From: Pseudisothecium myosuroides
Lineage: Eukaryota > Streptophyta > Bryopsida > Hypnales > Lembophyllaceae
DNA length: 64,000 bases
Reading direction: 5' to 3'
NCBI GenBank assembly: GCA_951799445.1
Contig: OX637293.1
Location: forward strand, 13,764,001 to 13,828,000
Part shown: piece after piece, positions 48,901-60,223 of the stretch
Layout: each line of letters begins with the position of its first letter
Numbering within the stretch: the first letter of the stretch is position 1
Position numbers and translations under genes: made by a program
The notes under the pieces: model-generated
Told to the model about the DNA's origin: nothing
Databases searched by the model: none
What the model saw: only the letters and a program-made list of their open reading frames with translations

Positions 48901-49036
48901 AACTCTGTGACGCCTGCTGCCGAACACTCCGCGTAGCACCGTCGAGCCCGTCGGTGATGCACTTCGACACCGTACTCCCAGACGCGGAAGCTGTGGGCGC
49001 TCCGTGACCCAGCTTATTCAACATTGGCCCATGCAC
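45920..49036 (-). pseudogene. SUV39/SUVR-type H3K9 methyltransferase, broken (SET2)
   Basis: Minus-strand exons 45920-46108, 46214-46280, 46369-46616, 46711-46905 and 47065-47361 correspond to SET1; the pre-SET exon is 297 bases in both genes. Motifs: FDCSRGNESVPV, LGCTCRGFC, CGNRVVQEG, EKGWGIRTLEACPQGTF, FEYAGEVLTNAEL, MNHRCGDANV, GEELTWDYG and post-SET FQCACGSVLC. It has one intron more than SET1 (after CLPTLYH). Upstream, exons 47936-48186 and 48301 to about 48526 are Lys/Ser-rich and acidic, and an open stretch at 48572-49036 may be the N-terminal exon. Two in-frame stops lie in the pre-SET: TAG at 47134-47136 and TGA at 46759-46761, the latter one base from CGA. The catalytic SET part itself is open. 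It is the counterpart of SET1 in the older element. Confidence 0.82.
47671..47875 (+). repeat. Two-copy tandem repeat, about 112-base unit
   Basis: GAAGCAAGCGGATACTTGAA and GCCGTGCTCCAAATCTCTT occur in both units (from about 47671 and 47783). The repeat lies in an intron of SET2. Confidence 0.8.
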
Positions 49037-49479
49037 ACGGAGTCAGAAGAAAGACGAGAAGGAGCGCAGGACAAAGCGGTCAAAGCATGACATGTTTACT
49101 TGAAGCCAATCCACAACTTGAGAGTGCCCTACAGGCACTGACGTGTTCTTTGGGCACGTACCAGCCCTTGCAATTGCAGAGCAGCGCTTCCAGCAAAGAG
49201 GATTGGCAGTGCACATTGACTCAAGACATAAAGCCACTTGTAAAAGGCCGTTCGTGGACTGATGAAATGGTTACTCCGGCACGTCTATGAGTGCTGTCTA
49301 CTATACATGACGTAATTGACCTACATATGCTATCGTGAACACCTACAGCACTCCTTCCATCATGAAGGAGTCGCCAGTAAAAACGGAAGTGAAGGATTGC
49401 AGTAAGAGGACAGGTACACAGCAAGAAGGCACTTTGAAAATCAGCCCTCCATGGCGAGAAAGAGGCGACCGTCACTTAC
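49037..49479. other. Spacer between SET2 and the third RING-like gene
   Basis: It may contain terminal exons of the RING-like pseudogene, which has a GTAAGT donor at its 3' end (49472-49479), but none could be fixed. Confidence 0.35.
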
Positions 49480-49694
49480 TTGGGCCTTCGTCGGTGATTG
49501 GCGCAGGAGGCGTGCAGAGGGAGTCTGTATTCAGTCCTTCCACAACCGCAGGAACATGATCGCGGGTTGCAACGCTACGGTCCTCCTCTACCGTTGCAGA
49601 GAAGCCAAACACTTTCAGCCACATTGGATGAACCCGCCCGCAGCCCGGTGATGCACAGTCGGAGTGGTCCCTGAACCATGCCGCAGCACACCAA

Positions 49695-50027
49695 CACTAT
49701 AACAAAACTTGGTAAAAAAAAACCGTGCAGAGATTCGACTACGGTTTTTTTATCCACGCTTTTGTGCGCGTGCCCGTAGTGGACAAATAGTGTTTTTTGC
49801 AATTTCCCACTGCAATTTTTGGAATTTGGAAGCATGTAATATACCCTTGGAAAGGTCTTAAAAATACCTTTCCAATGGTATATTACATGCTTCCAAATTC
49901 CAAAAATTGCAGTGGGAAACTACAAAAAATACTATTTGTCCACTACGCGCACGCGCACAAAAGCGTGGATAAAAAACCCGTAGTCGAATCTCTGCGCGGT
50001 TTTTTTTTACCAAGTTTTGTTATAGTG
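49695..50027. mobile_element. CACTA-type foldback MITE
   Basis: The 333-base element is almost entirely one inverted repeat. Its ends are CACTATAACAAAACTTGG and the reverse complement, with a 3-base target duplication CAA (49692-49694 and 50028-50030). Terminal CACTA and a 3-base duplication define the CACTA/EnSpm superfamily. The arms are about 155 bases with a short centre, so a transcript could form a long hairpin. Confidence 0.9.
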
Positions 50028-51820
50028 CAAGGATGGTAAAGGTGCTTGCAACTGCAGATCAGGGTATGCCAGAAAGGAAAGCGTTCTAAGCACAGAGCAT
50101 AAAGTGCAGGAGCTGCCATGACTGCAAAGTCGGTCTCCTCATCCATGTTCACATGACTGAGAGGGAGCGGATTCGGGTGCATCAAGCACGCAATGTCACC
50201 GGACTGCAAGGAGGTCTGCTCTAACTGCAGCGCGTCCAGGTAACGGCGGCCGCCCTCCAACCTCAGTGAGACTTCCTGCTGCCTATCCTGGATGACGCGC
50301 CGTTTTGCCTGCTGAGCGTTCAGCTCGGTCAAGCTGTTTCGGAGCATATCGTGCAGGGGTGTTTCACCGAGAACCTGCAGCACCACCTCCTGGCAGCTGT
50401 CACCCCCAGGCAGTTCGTATTTTTCTCCGTACTTGGCGAATTGCTTGATGATGTGCTCCACCATTCCAGATTGGAATTCACAGTCCCTCTTGCAGTCCTC
50501 AGCCTGCTGCTCCACTACCGCCAGGTCCAGTCCCAAACTGCCGACCTTGTCTTCTAGTTGGAAGACTGCAACGTCCATGTCCACATTCCTGCATCACACG
50601 CAACGGCAGTAAGGAGATGACGAGCATGGACACAAGCCTCACCAGAATGCCGGTATTGAAGGTTCCGGGATGGCAACATGTTTTGGTAGCGGCAGATGCA
50701 AAGGCCGACCGGCGGAAAAATTACCTGGCAGCGAGCATGTCGAAATCAAGGGCCGGAGCGAGGGACCGTCCGACACCGGGCTTTGTATCCTCATTCAGCA
50801 TTGGGATGGAGTGCGGCTTCTTGAAGTCCTGCGGCGACAGTGGGTTCCATTGTCGGCTGTCCGTGTCCTTAAGGAACTCCTTCAGATCCTGTTGTATGTC
50901 GATTTCTGTGCCTAACACCGCCTTCAGCCGCTTGAGCCAAGTTCTGGCTCTGATCACGTAATTTGCGTGCTGCAGCTGGTTAGTCTCCGCTGCAAATTCA
51001 GCCCAGTCCACCTGCTCTTTTCTCGCACTTTGGAAAACCCACCCAATAGCCAACTCCTTGGCGACGTGGTTGGGCGCGAATTCTTTTTGGTAGGAGATGC
51101 AGTACAGTCGTTCCACTTCCCTCCGGTCCTCCAAAGACAGTTTGTCACCTAAACTGTACCCGTTCCTACCCCGCTCAGGCCCGAAGACTGCCTCCACTTC
51201 TTCCGGCGGGATGTGTTTGCCGATTTTGAGCTTGTGCGGATTACGTCCGACGTTGTTCAGGCTGAATTTGCTGCAAAAGTCTTCCTTCGTCCTGCACTTC
51301 GGCGACAGTTTGGGGGCGGTCTTCAGGTCTTCAAGGGCCTTCCTGCATTCCGGCTCCGAGAAGACCATCTTCTGTCCCTTCTTGTCCTTCCTCGCTCTCT
51401 GCACAGAATCACAGCAATATTAGAACGCAGATTGAAGCCAGTCACAGAGCGGGGCGACAGCAACGAAGTGGAAGACAAAGTAATTTACCTTTCGCCCTGA
51501 AAGCTTCTCCTCGGAATCGACACTGTCGCCTTCCTCTTCAGTGTGGTATGTGGAGTCGCGGTCGTCATCCTTCCTCGGCTTCTTCCCCTTCAACTGTTGC
51601 ATACGTCCGGCCACTGGGGACTTCGCAGCGGCCTTGGTGCCTTCGGCGGTCCCTCTGCATTTGTCGCCAACGGGCGTCACATTGCGCGCCTGAGTCCCCC
51701 CCTTCCTCTTTCTCGGCTTCGCCGCGGGAGCTTGTCTGGGAACGGAGCCTGTGGCCTCGAAGTCTGAGCCCTCGACGCCGTGCTCGGCTTCCTCCACAGA
51801 AGTCGACCTGCCGGTACTCT

Positions 51821-54800
51821 CACTACAAGAAAATGGGGGTAAATGTGACTGCGAAAAATGACTGTGACGCGACTTCCAGCAGTCATTTTTGCAAAATGTG
51901 ACTGGTTCATGACTGCGACTGCTGTAGTCGTCAGAATGTCATATGTTTTGATCTAAAATCTACGTTTTTTGAAGTAATGAAGAAAACTATTATCACCATC
52001 TTTTTCTTTCTTTTTCTTTCTGGGTAGGAGATGGATGATAAACTCTGAGGTGGAAAGTGCTTCAATAGACCATATGACGTGGACAGCCATGTGTCCAGTC
52101 GTTTGGCAGTCACTTTTGAGTTGCGTTGGACCCATGATAAATCTGACGTGGATGGCCACGTGGCTAATCATTAGCCAATCATTTATTAGTTGCGTCAGAC
52201 CCCTAATAAATCTGACGTGGATTGCGACGTCAAGGTGAGGGTCACAGTCATTTCAAAGTTGCAATGCAGTTGTGCGAGAGTCATTTATAAGTCACCACAA
52301 AGTTACCAAGGCGTTGTATATAGTGATGTTAGAAGTCATTTGTTAGTTGTTTTCCAGTTACTACAATGTATGCAGAAAGGAATGTGGGGCCTTTTGACTG
52401 AGGAGAAGTTGTTTTGAAGTTGTTGTGCAGTACATTTTGAATTGTGCTCTAATCATTTAAATTGACTGAGTCAAGTAGGAGTTGTCATTTAGTTGGTTGT
52501 TAGTAGTGCAGCTATTGTGTGTGATACAGCGATTTCCATACAAGTAGTGAAACATGCAGTGCAATTGGAATACAAGACTTTCAAACATAAATCTTTGACT
52601 TCTAAATGCACTCCTACAACACTTTCACATTGCATGCTAGATAGACACTGGCCACTAACAACTGAGCTTGGATATCATGCAATCCATTCAACTTAAGAAT
52701 AGTGATGTCAAAATGGAATTTTTGCATTTCCAAAAGGAAGAGCAATCCATAGGCTCTCATCACTTACAACAATATTGTATGCAATTCCACTTGCACTATA
52801 GAATGAACTACTTCCTCTTGCCTATCCATTTGCAGGAAGCCAAAGGCTGCATCAAGTCATAAATTTTGTATACCTGAGAGTCCAGAACTTGCGTTGACAT
52901 GGTAGTTTGTTAATGCTCTCCAAAACCAGTTTTTGCTTCACAGATCAAGGATTCACAAGGAAGACTTTGTTGCTGACGTTGATCTGCAATAGGCAACACA
53001 TTAGCTTTTGCAATCTTCTATGAAGTACTTACAAAATTGCAAATTATTAAACTCTCTACTGGTTCTCTACTTTTTCGTGACTAGTGCGTAACTAGTACGT
53101 GACTAGTGCGTAACTAGTACGTGACTAGTGCGTGACTTGTACTTGACTTCACGGCGACTTCTTACCTGGACCAAATGCAAGCTCACTACCTTGTAATTTG
53201 AAAACGACATTCTAAGCTTCAATACATCACTGAGGATTAAAAAAATCCCCAATTCAGCAGCATTTAGGTACCTGATGACACAATTGAAAAACAATACCAC
53301 ATTATAGCAGGAAGAGCATTAGAAGACTTCGTTAGATCTTGATCCAAAGAAGAACTACATGAGTGCAAAAAAGGCCACACTTTTAGCAATAACAAATTCA
53401 AAAAATTACAACTCCAAATGCTAAAGAACTCCCCTTCCAAAGTATAAGTCTCGCTAATAATCTTACACCAAGAAAGAATGACTACAACATAGAGAAAGAG
53501 TGACTACAAGAGCTAGGAGAGGTTTGCAAAGTTTTAGTCATCCGTTCCACAAAGCCATAGAGAATAGTAGCTCCCCTGCAAGGCTACCCCACAATAAAAA
53601 ATGACTACAACTCAAGACATCAAACCCTAAGCAAAAACTAGTTTAGGGTGTCCTCATTGATTCTACAGCAAAACCCTAAGGCGCAAATATAGCATAGGAA
53701 TTGATCGTACCTTCTTCGGAGAAGTCACAGTTGGTCTCCATCTCCTTCAAATCTGACCCCTCCTCTTCCAACCGTTGACACACTTCATTTGACAGCGGAG
53801 TTGTCTTGGGCCTTGCCGGCGCATTATTCTACCAAAGAACTTACAACCCTAGATTTCAATTGTATGCTTCCACAGCAAGATATGGGGCTTGCCACGGGAG
53901 TCCCTAGCTAGACAACTTGATCTTTCTACCAAAAATACTCCACTCTACAGCAAGAGGCAAGAAGGAAAGAAACTATCTAAGTTTGAAATCAAAAAGACAC
54001 TACAAACTGCAAGGGAGGGGTCAAGCAATACGAAACATCCGCAAAAACAAAGGTAGCTCGACACAATGATAGACAAGAGTACAAGAGCAGACCCTTCAAA
54101 TCGGGAGAGACGAAATCTAGGCCTCTAAAAACCTAAGATCGGCGCTGGTAGGTTCTGTGGCCGCCACGTTGCACCGCAGCCGTTGCATTTATTGTGCTAT
54201 AAATGAACTAGTCGATGACGTGTCAAAGAGTGACTGCTTCACAACTTGACCAGTGACTGCTCTGGAACTTAGAAGTGACTACTAACCAACTAATAAATGA
54301 CTTACGTACAACTTTGAGAACGTCTTTGTGTCCAACATGAACAACATTGTATACAAAAGTTGATCACCCTCAATTTGCTACCAAATTCCTTTCATGTAGT
54401 TTTCACAAAGTGCTCAAAGATCTTTGGAGGAACAAGAGTAGCACTTACAAGTCAATGCGGTCCTCTTGGATGGGCTTCAATCTCTCTGTCAATTCCGCAA
54501 CTTGTCTATCTTATACAAGCTCATGTTCACATTTTTTTCCTTTTAAAAGGCTTGAATCCATTCTTTGATTTCTTATAATTAGGTCCATTTTGATTTGTTG
54601 TGTGGCAAATTGCAGGTAGTGAGGTATGTTTATAGGACACAATGAATGACAAAATATTGGCAAATTTGAAGCAAGGAAAGGAAGTTCCTCAAGTTGTAGG
54701 GAAGCCATACGTTATGTCCGTTGCGTTACGAGATACAACACATAAATATGTGCTCATGAACACGGCCATTATGGAAGATTTCTATGTGTGAGAGCTTCTT

Positions 54801-56324
54801 TCACCATTCGCAGGCGATTGAATTTCTTCTCCTCAGAGTTAGCTAGGAAGTATTAGTGCTTCATAGACTTATACGATAGTCTTTTACTTCAAAGCAAAGG
54901 TCTAAGGGACCCAGTTCTTGCATCAGTAGTGAAAGAGTGATGGAAAGTTGTGACAGAGTCGTTCTAAAGTCATTTATGTGTCAAGGAGGAGTGTTCAGTA
55001 GCAAAACACAACTTTCTCTCAACTGCATTCAGTTGGATGGTAGTGTTGGCATTGTCACGACCTCACTGTAAATCCTGCAACAGCTACAAGACCGTAAACT
55101 GTCTATCTATTATGGTCTCACCTATTGCATTCATCCTACAATTGTCTAATCGTATAGCCAAGTGCACCTGCAAAAAATGGCGGGGGGAATATAGGGCAAA
55201 TCCAGCCACTTCAATGCTAACGGACTGGATGTTAAGCTCCATCCGCAATTTTAATCTGGATATGCGATTGAGGACCGGGATTGGTTGTTGCTGAGTGCAA
55301 AACCTTGACAAAAAGCCAAAAGGTACTTCCGGATCACGGCTTTTGAAAACCACTTCCAACTCGTGGACAATGCAACTAGTGTTGGATTGCAAAACAACAA
55401 TAGCAATATGGTATCGATCTTTGAACAGCCTTTGGAGAATGCAGGGGACTTATCCGTAAATTAAATTGGATTACTCAAAGACATATTGTTGCAAGATTAC
55501 GGAGGTCTTAGTATACAATTGGTGCAAAACCATTATTAGTGGTCACCTTGTCTATGCAATCATATTGTAGTGTTGGGGAAGTCCCAACTTAGTCGAAGGA
55601 GTTGCAACGGAGTTGTGTTGTGGGCACAGATTTCCAACACTCCTGAAGTGCACAACATTCGATAGTCTTAGGATGTTCAATTTGTCATTAGAAAGTAAAA
55701 CACTCTGTCTTCAATGTTTTTGCAATCCTTCAATCACTAAATCATCCCCATGAACTGTGTCTACAGCGTAGCCGTAGTCAGTTGTGTCGTATTTCTTTAG
55801 CTTACCTACTTTGGTAGCTTCACAATGTAAGAATGAATATTCTCCACTCGAACATGGCACGAAATTGCTTTGAAGTTGCTTTGCAGTTTTGAAGAACTCA
55901 TGTTCTAGTTGTCTCGAAGTAACCTGCAGTGGCGTACGACGACTGAACGTGACTCTGATATGACTCACTTCTAAACTGTAGACACGTCAACGCGGCGTGA
56001 TCCACGTAGGCACCATCAAATTGGCTCAAAAAACCCTTCAGTGAGTAAGAAGTCAGAGTGCAGTTGTATCACAGTGACGCCAAATTACAAAATGTGACTG
56101 TCACCTTCCAAAAAGAAAAGAAATGAACCGAGAAAGAAATAACGAGCAGGAAGTTTGCTTTTCATCCAGTTTTCATCCTCCAGTTGTGGCCGCGACTACA
56201 GACTGACTCGGACCCGATCGACGGAGGGCAGAGTGTGCAATTAGAGAGGGACAGTCACAATCGCGACTGCAACTCCAGATTCCTGTGACTGCGCAGTCAC
56301 ATTTACCCCCATTTTCTTGTAGTG
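51821..56324. mobile_element. Non-autonomous CACTA element, 4.5 kb
   Basis: The 4504-base element has perfect 33-base terminal inverted repeats beginning CACTACAAGAAAATGGGG and a 3-base target duplication TCT (51818-51820 and 56325-56327). No transposase frame is present; the longest open frames are about 100 codons and lack family features. The ends are packed with AGTCATTT, GTGACTG and AGTTGC words in both orientations, as expected for subterminal transposase-binding repeats. A GTGCGTAACTAGTACGTGAC tandem lies at about 53085-53140. The intact ends and clean duplication suggest a fairly recent insertion. Confidence 0.93.
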
Positions 56325-56652
56325 TCTCTCGTCCTCTCCGGTCCTGTACTTTCCACCCCCCCGCGATCTCTTCCCCCTCCTCGGAGACAGCCTTCGTCGC
56401 TGCCCGTCCTGTTCTCGGAGAGCGAGGCGGAGGTGTCGCTGACTTGTGCACGGATCCAAAAGTCTTGTACCCGGACTTGTTGCTCTTTGCCTGAGCAGTC
56501 TTGGGGAACGTCTCGGGTGTCCTGTCATCCTCTCCGTCAGAGAGGTCAAGCCGATCTACGGCTCGTTGGTTTTCCGTGGGACCTTTGGTCGCCTTCACAT
56601 GAGCAGCGTCGTCGCGGACAAACTTCCGCTTTGCAGATTTGGATGCCTCCAT

Positions 56653-57629
56653 GACCGTGAGCTCCCGGTCTGAAAGAAAGCACGAAACGGCAAAGGACAG
56701 CTTCAGTAAACAACTGGTGGTGTTCAGTCAATCTACAATTCTACAAATGAGTACTTTGAGTACTCAAACCTGCTCCTAGTCCGGAGTACTACAGCACTGT
56801 TTGGGGACTACGTGCGCTCACTGAGTGGTCGTCAAGACTACAAACGCCACTCCGTAGTACTCCCTACAGCGTCAGTAGGACCTTGCCCTGCAGTGCTTGG
56901 GGTATTGGAGGGGTAGCCGGTGCGGCAGCAGTACTGCTGCAGTGTCGACAGTTCCAGACGCGTCTTGAGCATGCGCGGAATTGGAGACTGCAGTACATCT
57001 GCCTATACCGCAGGTACTGCGCGGAGTGATCCACGGATTACTTAGTTCCTGCACTTGTCCTATTCGAACCTGGCGAGCACTACAAGTAGCAGCGAGAAGT
57101 CCTGACGCTTGCAAAGGAGTGAACCCACTGACTGCAGCACTTTCTGATGCGCACAGTGAAGACCCTAAACCGGCGACTATAAGCGATGGACAGTACCGTG
57201 CAGTCCTATGGCACTGTCGCAGTCCACGAAGTATTACCTAAATCTGTGGTAGGCGTCAGGAGGAGGACGCCTAATCGTGCAAGCATGTGGACTATGACGG
57301 CCAGAGGACTCTCTAAACCCCCAAGTACTGGAAAGAGCTCTACATGCAGGAGGAAGGAGAGGACTCAGACAGTCCTATGCTCGCATTTGTAGAGAGCGCT
57401 GTGCTACACTCAGCGCTACAACGCACCGAGCAGTGGTCACAGCATGCGTCCAGTACAGCAGGTAAGCACGCATGGGTGTCACTGAACATTACAAAGTCGA
57501 CTGCCCTGGACGCAGAGCAGCAGCATGTCCTCACATTCGAACGCCTGCAGTGAAGGGAAAGGCACGTGAAGCCAACAGCAAAGCAACATGAGGGCAGAAC
57601 ACGGGAAAAATATCCCTGAAACCGAAGCT
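56653..57629. other. GC-rich non-coding DNA with GTACT/AGTAC words
   Basis: Words such as GAGTACT, CAGTACTG and GTAGTACTCC recur at 56745-57130. Similar words fill intron 1 of transposase copy A (16540-17060). No gene is supported. Confidence 0.4.
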
Positions 57630-58097
57630 TTACAGAAGTGGTTTGAACATTTCAGACAGAGAAAATGTCTTCCGCTGGGACGCGCACCGGTCAACTGTAC
57701 CGAGGACTACCTCTTCGTCTACGCAGTCTACTTCGGATCGAGCTGCTGTCCTGCCGCATTCCTCTAGAATGCCTTTGCTTTCAAGCAGCAATTCGTGAAC
57801 CCTATCTTTGTAACTAACCCGGGGCTTCTCAGAGACTGGCTCAGACGCGGACTCCTGCACCGAGACACCGGCAAATGTGCGGAGCGCCTCTGCCAAAGCT
57901 CTGCGTCCGTGCTCCGAAACGGTTGGGGTGGCAAAACCGTCGTGGAGCCTGGGTCTCCCACGGGCTTCCGTGGATGTGTCGTTTCCTCGGTGGGACTGGC
58001 CACCGGAGTCCCCTTCGTTCTCGGAGTCCGAGGTTCTCGCTCTACGTCTTTTCCTCCTAAAAAACGGAGCAGCTCGGAGTCGTCCCTCATCCGGCAT
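57630..58097 (-). CDS. Unknown basic/acidic protein of the older element
   Basis: An open frame of 155 codons starts at a good ATG (58097) with MPDEGRLRAAPFFRRKRRRA, a basic cluster, then Ser/Glu-rich and polar stretches, and a helical HELLLESKGILEECG. No family is recognised. A GGTACAG donor near 57698 suggests that the last 20 or so codons may be intronic and that the frame may splice to a downstream exon, possibly the RING3 gene that follows on the same strand 1 kb away. It could be its 5' exon or a separate gene. Confidence 0.4.
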   Translation of the reverse strand: MPDEGRLRAAPFFRRKRRRARTSDSENEGDSGGQSHRGNDTSTEARGRPRLHDGFATPTVSEHGRRALAEALRTFAGVSVQESASEPVSEKPRVSYKDRVHELLLESKGILEECGRTAARSEVDCVDEEVVLGTVDRCASQRKTFSLSEMFKPLL

Positions 58098-59164
58098 TGC
58101 TGCAGGAGCTTGCGGTCTATCCTACATACGCAGTAATCTGTGAAATCCAGTGAAGTAATCTGTTCGCATTTGTGAACGGCAAAGAGGAACTCGCAGTCCA
58201 GAAAATGTACCCTAACCCCTACCGGAAGAAACTGCGGACTGACGCCGTGGAGAGGACGCCGGCAATCATGGGACGCTCTATAAATCGGTGTTGTCGCGTC
58301 CTTTCAACCCAAAGCTAAAACCCTAAACCCTAAAGTCGGAAGAGCCTCACAAACAGAATTGCCCATGCGGAGGGAGTGAGCTCGCTCAGTAGCTTTCGAC
58401 ATTTCTCTACCTAAGCCTAAAAGCTTAGAGCGGCGGTCGACCAAAGCTAAACCAAAAGAGTCTCCCGAAGCCGACTACAGCAAGTTCGAAAAAATCTAGG
58501 AGGGGAAGCACAGTGGACAGGAGGACGTGACGGGACTTGGACAAACCTGAAACGCTATGGAAACCACTCCAAGTCCGCCCGCAATCTGTCGCTCGCTGCT
58601 AAAATCGCGGCTTCCTTCCTCGCGGCTTCTCTCCTCGCAACCACGGGGTCCTCCTACGCCTTCGCGAAGTCCCTGGCAGTGCACGCGCGGAAGACTCCTC
58701 TCGCAAGCAGCCCACACTACCGTGCGGCCTTCACCTCTTCCTCGCCACAGCGCCGACGTCGTCCTCCTCCTTTCGACGGCACACATTCCACGCCGACAAC
58801 ACTTCCTTTACAATTCCGGCATCCGCGCACAGAGAATCGGAAGCTGCACTCAGACTGCTGTGGACCCAGAGAATCGACCCAGAGTTGGCAGCGGACGAAG
58901 ACGACAACAAGAAGCCCACGGAAAACCATCCTCCGTTCCCTAAATCTGTTCATCCGAATGGATGAAGTTTCTGATGTGAGGCGTTGAACGACCCAGTTCA
59001 ATGCGGCGACTTCAATGCGCTGCAGCCCTGCCCAGCCAGCTGTCGAGAGCGCAGGCAATCTTAAACTCCAAACCGACGGTCAGGATTCTCCGCGTCCACT
59101 GTCGCACAGTACTCGTAGGACCCGTAGTACTGCCAGTCCTATGGCCTGAAAACGCGTTTTTGAC
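58098..59164. other. GC-rich DNA to the probable right margin of the composite
   Basis: A telo-box doublet (AACCCTAAACCCTAAAG) lies at 58319-58335. An open frame on the + strand (58557-58943) is rich in Ser, Pro and Arg and lacks recognisable features. GTAC and GTAGTACTG words at 59105-59140 resemble those at 14875-14915 in inverted arrangement. Confidence 0.4.
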
Positions 59165-59198
59165 GGAAAAACGTTAAGTGTTTCTTGCAACTGCCCTT
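59165..59198 (-). repeat. Isolated inverted terminus matching 14305
   Basis: The segment ends AAGTGTTTCTTGCAACTGCC C; its reverse complement agrees with the terminus at 14305-14325 at 19 of 21 bases. It has no left partner nearby and faces the one at 14305 across the whole composite. Confidence 0.65.
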
Positions 59199-59491
59199 CT
59201 ACACAATAGCCTTGTCGATTGTCCTGGTAGAAGTCATGTTGTAGTTTCCTCTGAGTCAGTACAGAGTGACATACGAACTTGCCACTTGTACAAGTTGCTC
59301 TGAAGTTACATAGATGTCGTACTTGAGTTGCGCAGAAGTGACGCTCGAGTCGACCGAGGTCTCTAGTACCTCGAAATAGGACACGTTGCTTTCAAGGCCG
59401 AGAAGGTGGCGGTGTAGGCCAAGAGGCCTTAACTAGAGTCTAAAATACCCAAGTTTGGAAATGTATTCTGTGGACCCTTAGTAGGACAAGT
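59199..59491. other. Spacer before the inverted-repeat element
   Basis: No gene is visible; the stretch ends in the target duplication AAGT (59488-59491). Confidence 0.4.
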
Positions 59492-60223
59492 GGGTGATTG
59501 CATGAAACACTTGTACTATTTTCTGTCACATGTCTCGTGCTGATTAGTTTTTTGGCCATAATTCTTGGGTTTTGACTCCAAATGGTTCAAAATTCATAGA
59601 CAAGGTACTGATGACTACTATACACCTTGTCTATTTTTTTGGAATTTAAAAAAAATGTTTTACTATTTAATAATAGCCCCCAATATTATGTCAGAAATGC
59701 CAATTTCGAGGTTTTTAGTACTACTTAGTACCCATAAAAACGAATTTGGAGCTGAAATTTGGTAGAGATGGTCTTCTAGTAGACTTGTAGCTATTGTTTA
59801 CAGGAATTCTAAAAATACTTAATTTTGTGTGGTGTAGAAGTCCACAAATTGAGTCCCTTTCTACTAGCATTTTGAAGCATGTAAAAAATTATTTTGGTGC
59901 GTTTTTTGGTGAATGACCATCTTCATAGGATTGCCACAAATGGCTAATTTTTATTTTTTTTATTTAAGTTTTTTCCTATTTTCTACTAATTAAAACATCA
60001 AAGTATGTATTTTCTTAAGATTTGGCACTTTTCTAGTTCTCCTATTTAGAGAATTTTTTAATGAATTTCCTTTGGTGGTTACCTTCATCTTAAAGGTGCA
60101 TACATTGGCCATATTTTTTAATTTTTTTAAAAATTGATTTTCTAATTTTAAAGTACTCCAGAAAAAATCATGAGTACTATTGCAAAACGCAACAAATAGT
60201 ACAGGTGTTTTGTGCAATCACCC
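59492..60223. mobile_element. MITE with GGGTGATTG termini
   Basis: The 732-base, AT-rich, non-coding element has terminal inverted repeats of about 30 bases (GGGTGATTGCATGAAACACT and its complement form with three mismatches) and a likely AAGT target duplication (60224-60227). A related left half lies at 14305. Superfamily is uncertain. Confidence 0.8.

Larger units (their letters stand above)
49480..56652 (-). pseudogene. Coiled-coil/RING-like gene split by two transposons (RING3)
   Basis: It starts at ATG 56652 (MEASKSAKRKFVRDD) and runs to 56325, where a CACTA element sits in the exon. The frame resumes at 51820 and runs to 51489, then exons 50725-51398 and 50028-50588 follow. The family domain is clear (NNVGRNPHKLKIGKH, AVFGPERGRNGYSLGD, QVDWAEFAAETNQL), then coiled coil and the finger CSCKHLYHP, into which a 333-base MITE is inserted. 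Beyond it the frame resumes as WCAAAWFRDHSDCASPGCG at 49694. The first finger cysteine is already Tyr (YALC instead of CALC) and one residue group of the GRNGRYGY motif is shortened. Removing both insertions with one target duplication each keeps the frame, so they came before most other decay. It pairs with SET2 as RING1 pairs with SET1. Confidence 0.85.

Noticed and set aside
51821..56324. Coding capacity for a CACTA transposase
   Set aside because: The open frames are short, AT-biased and unconserved; no TNP2-like motif is visible.
58557..58943. A Ser/Pro/Arg-rich + strand frame as a gene
   Set aside because: It has low complexity, competing open frames on the other strand, and no homologue elsewhere in the window.
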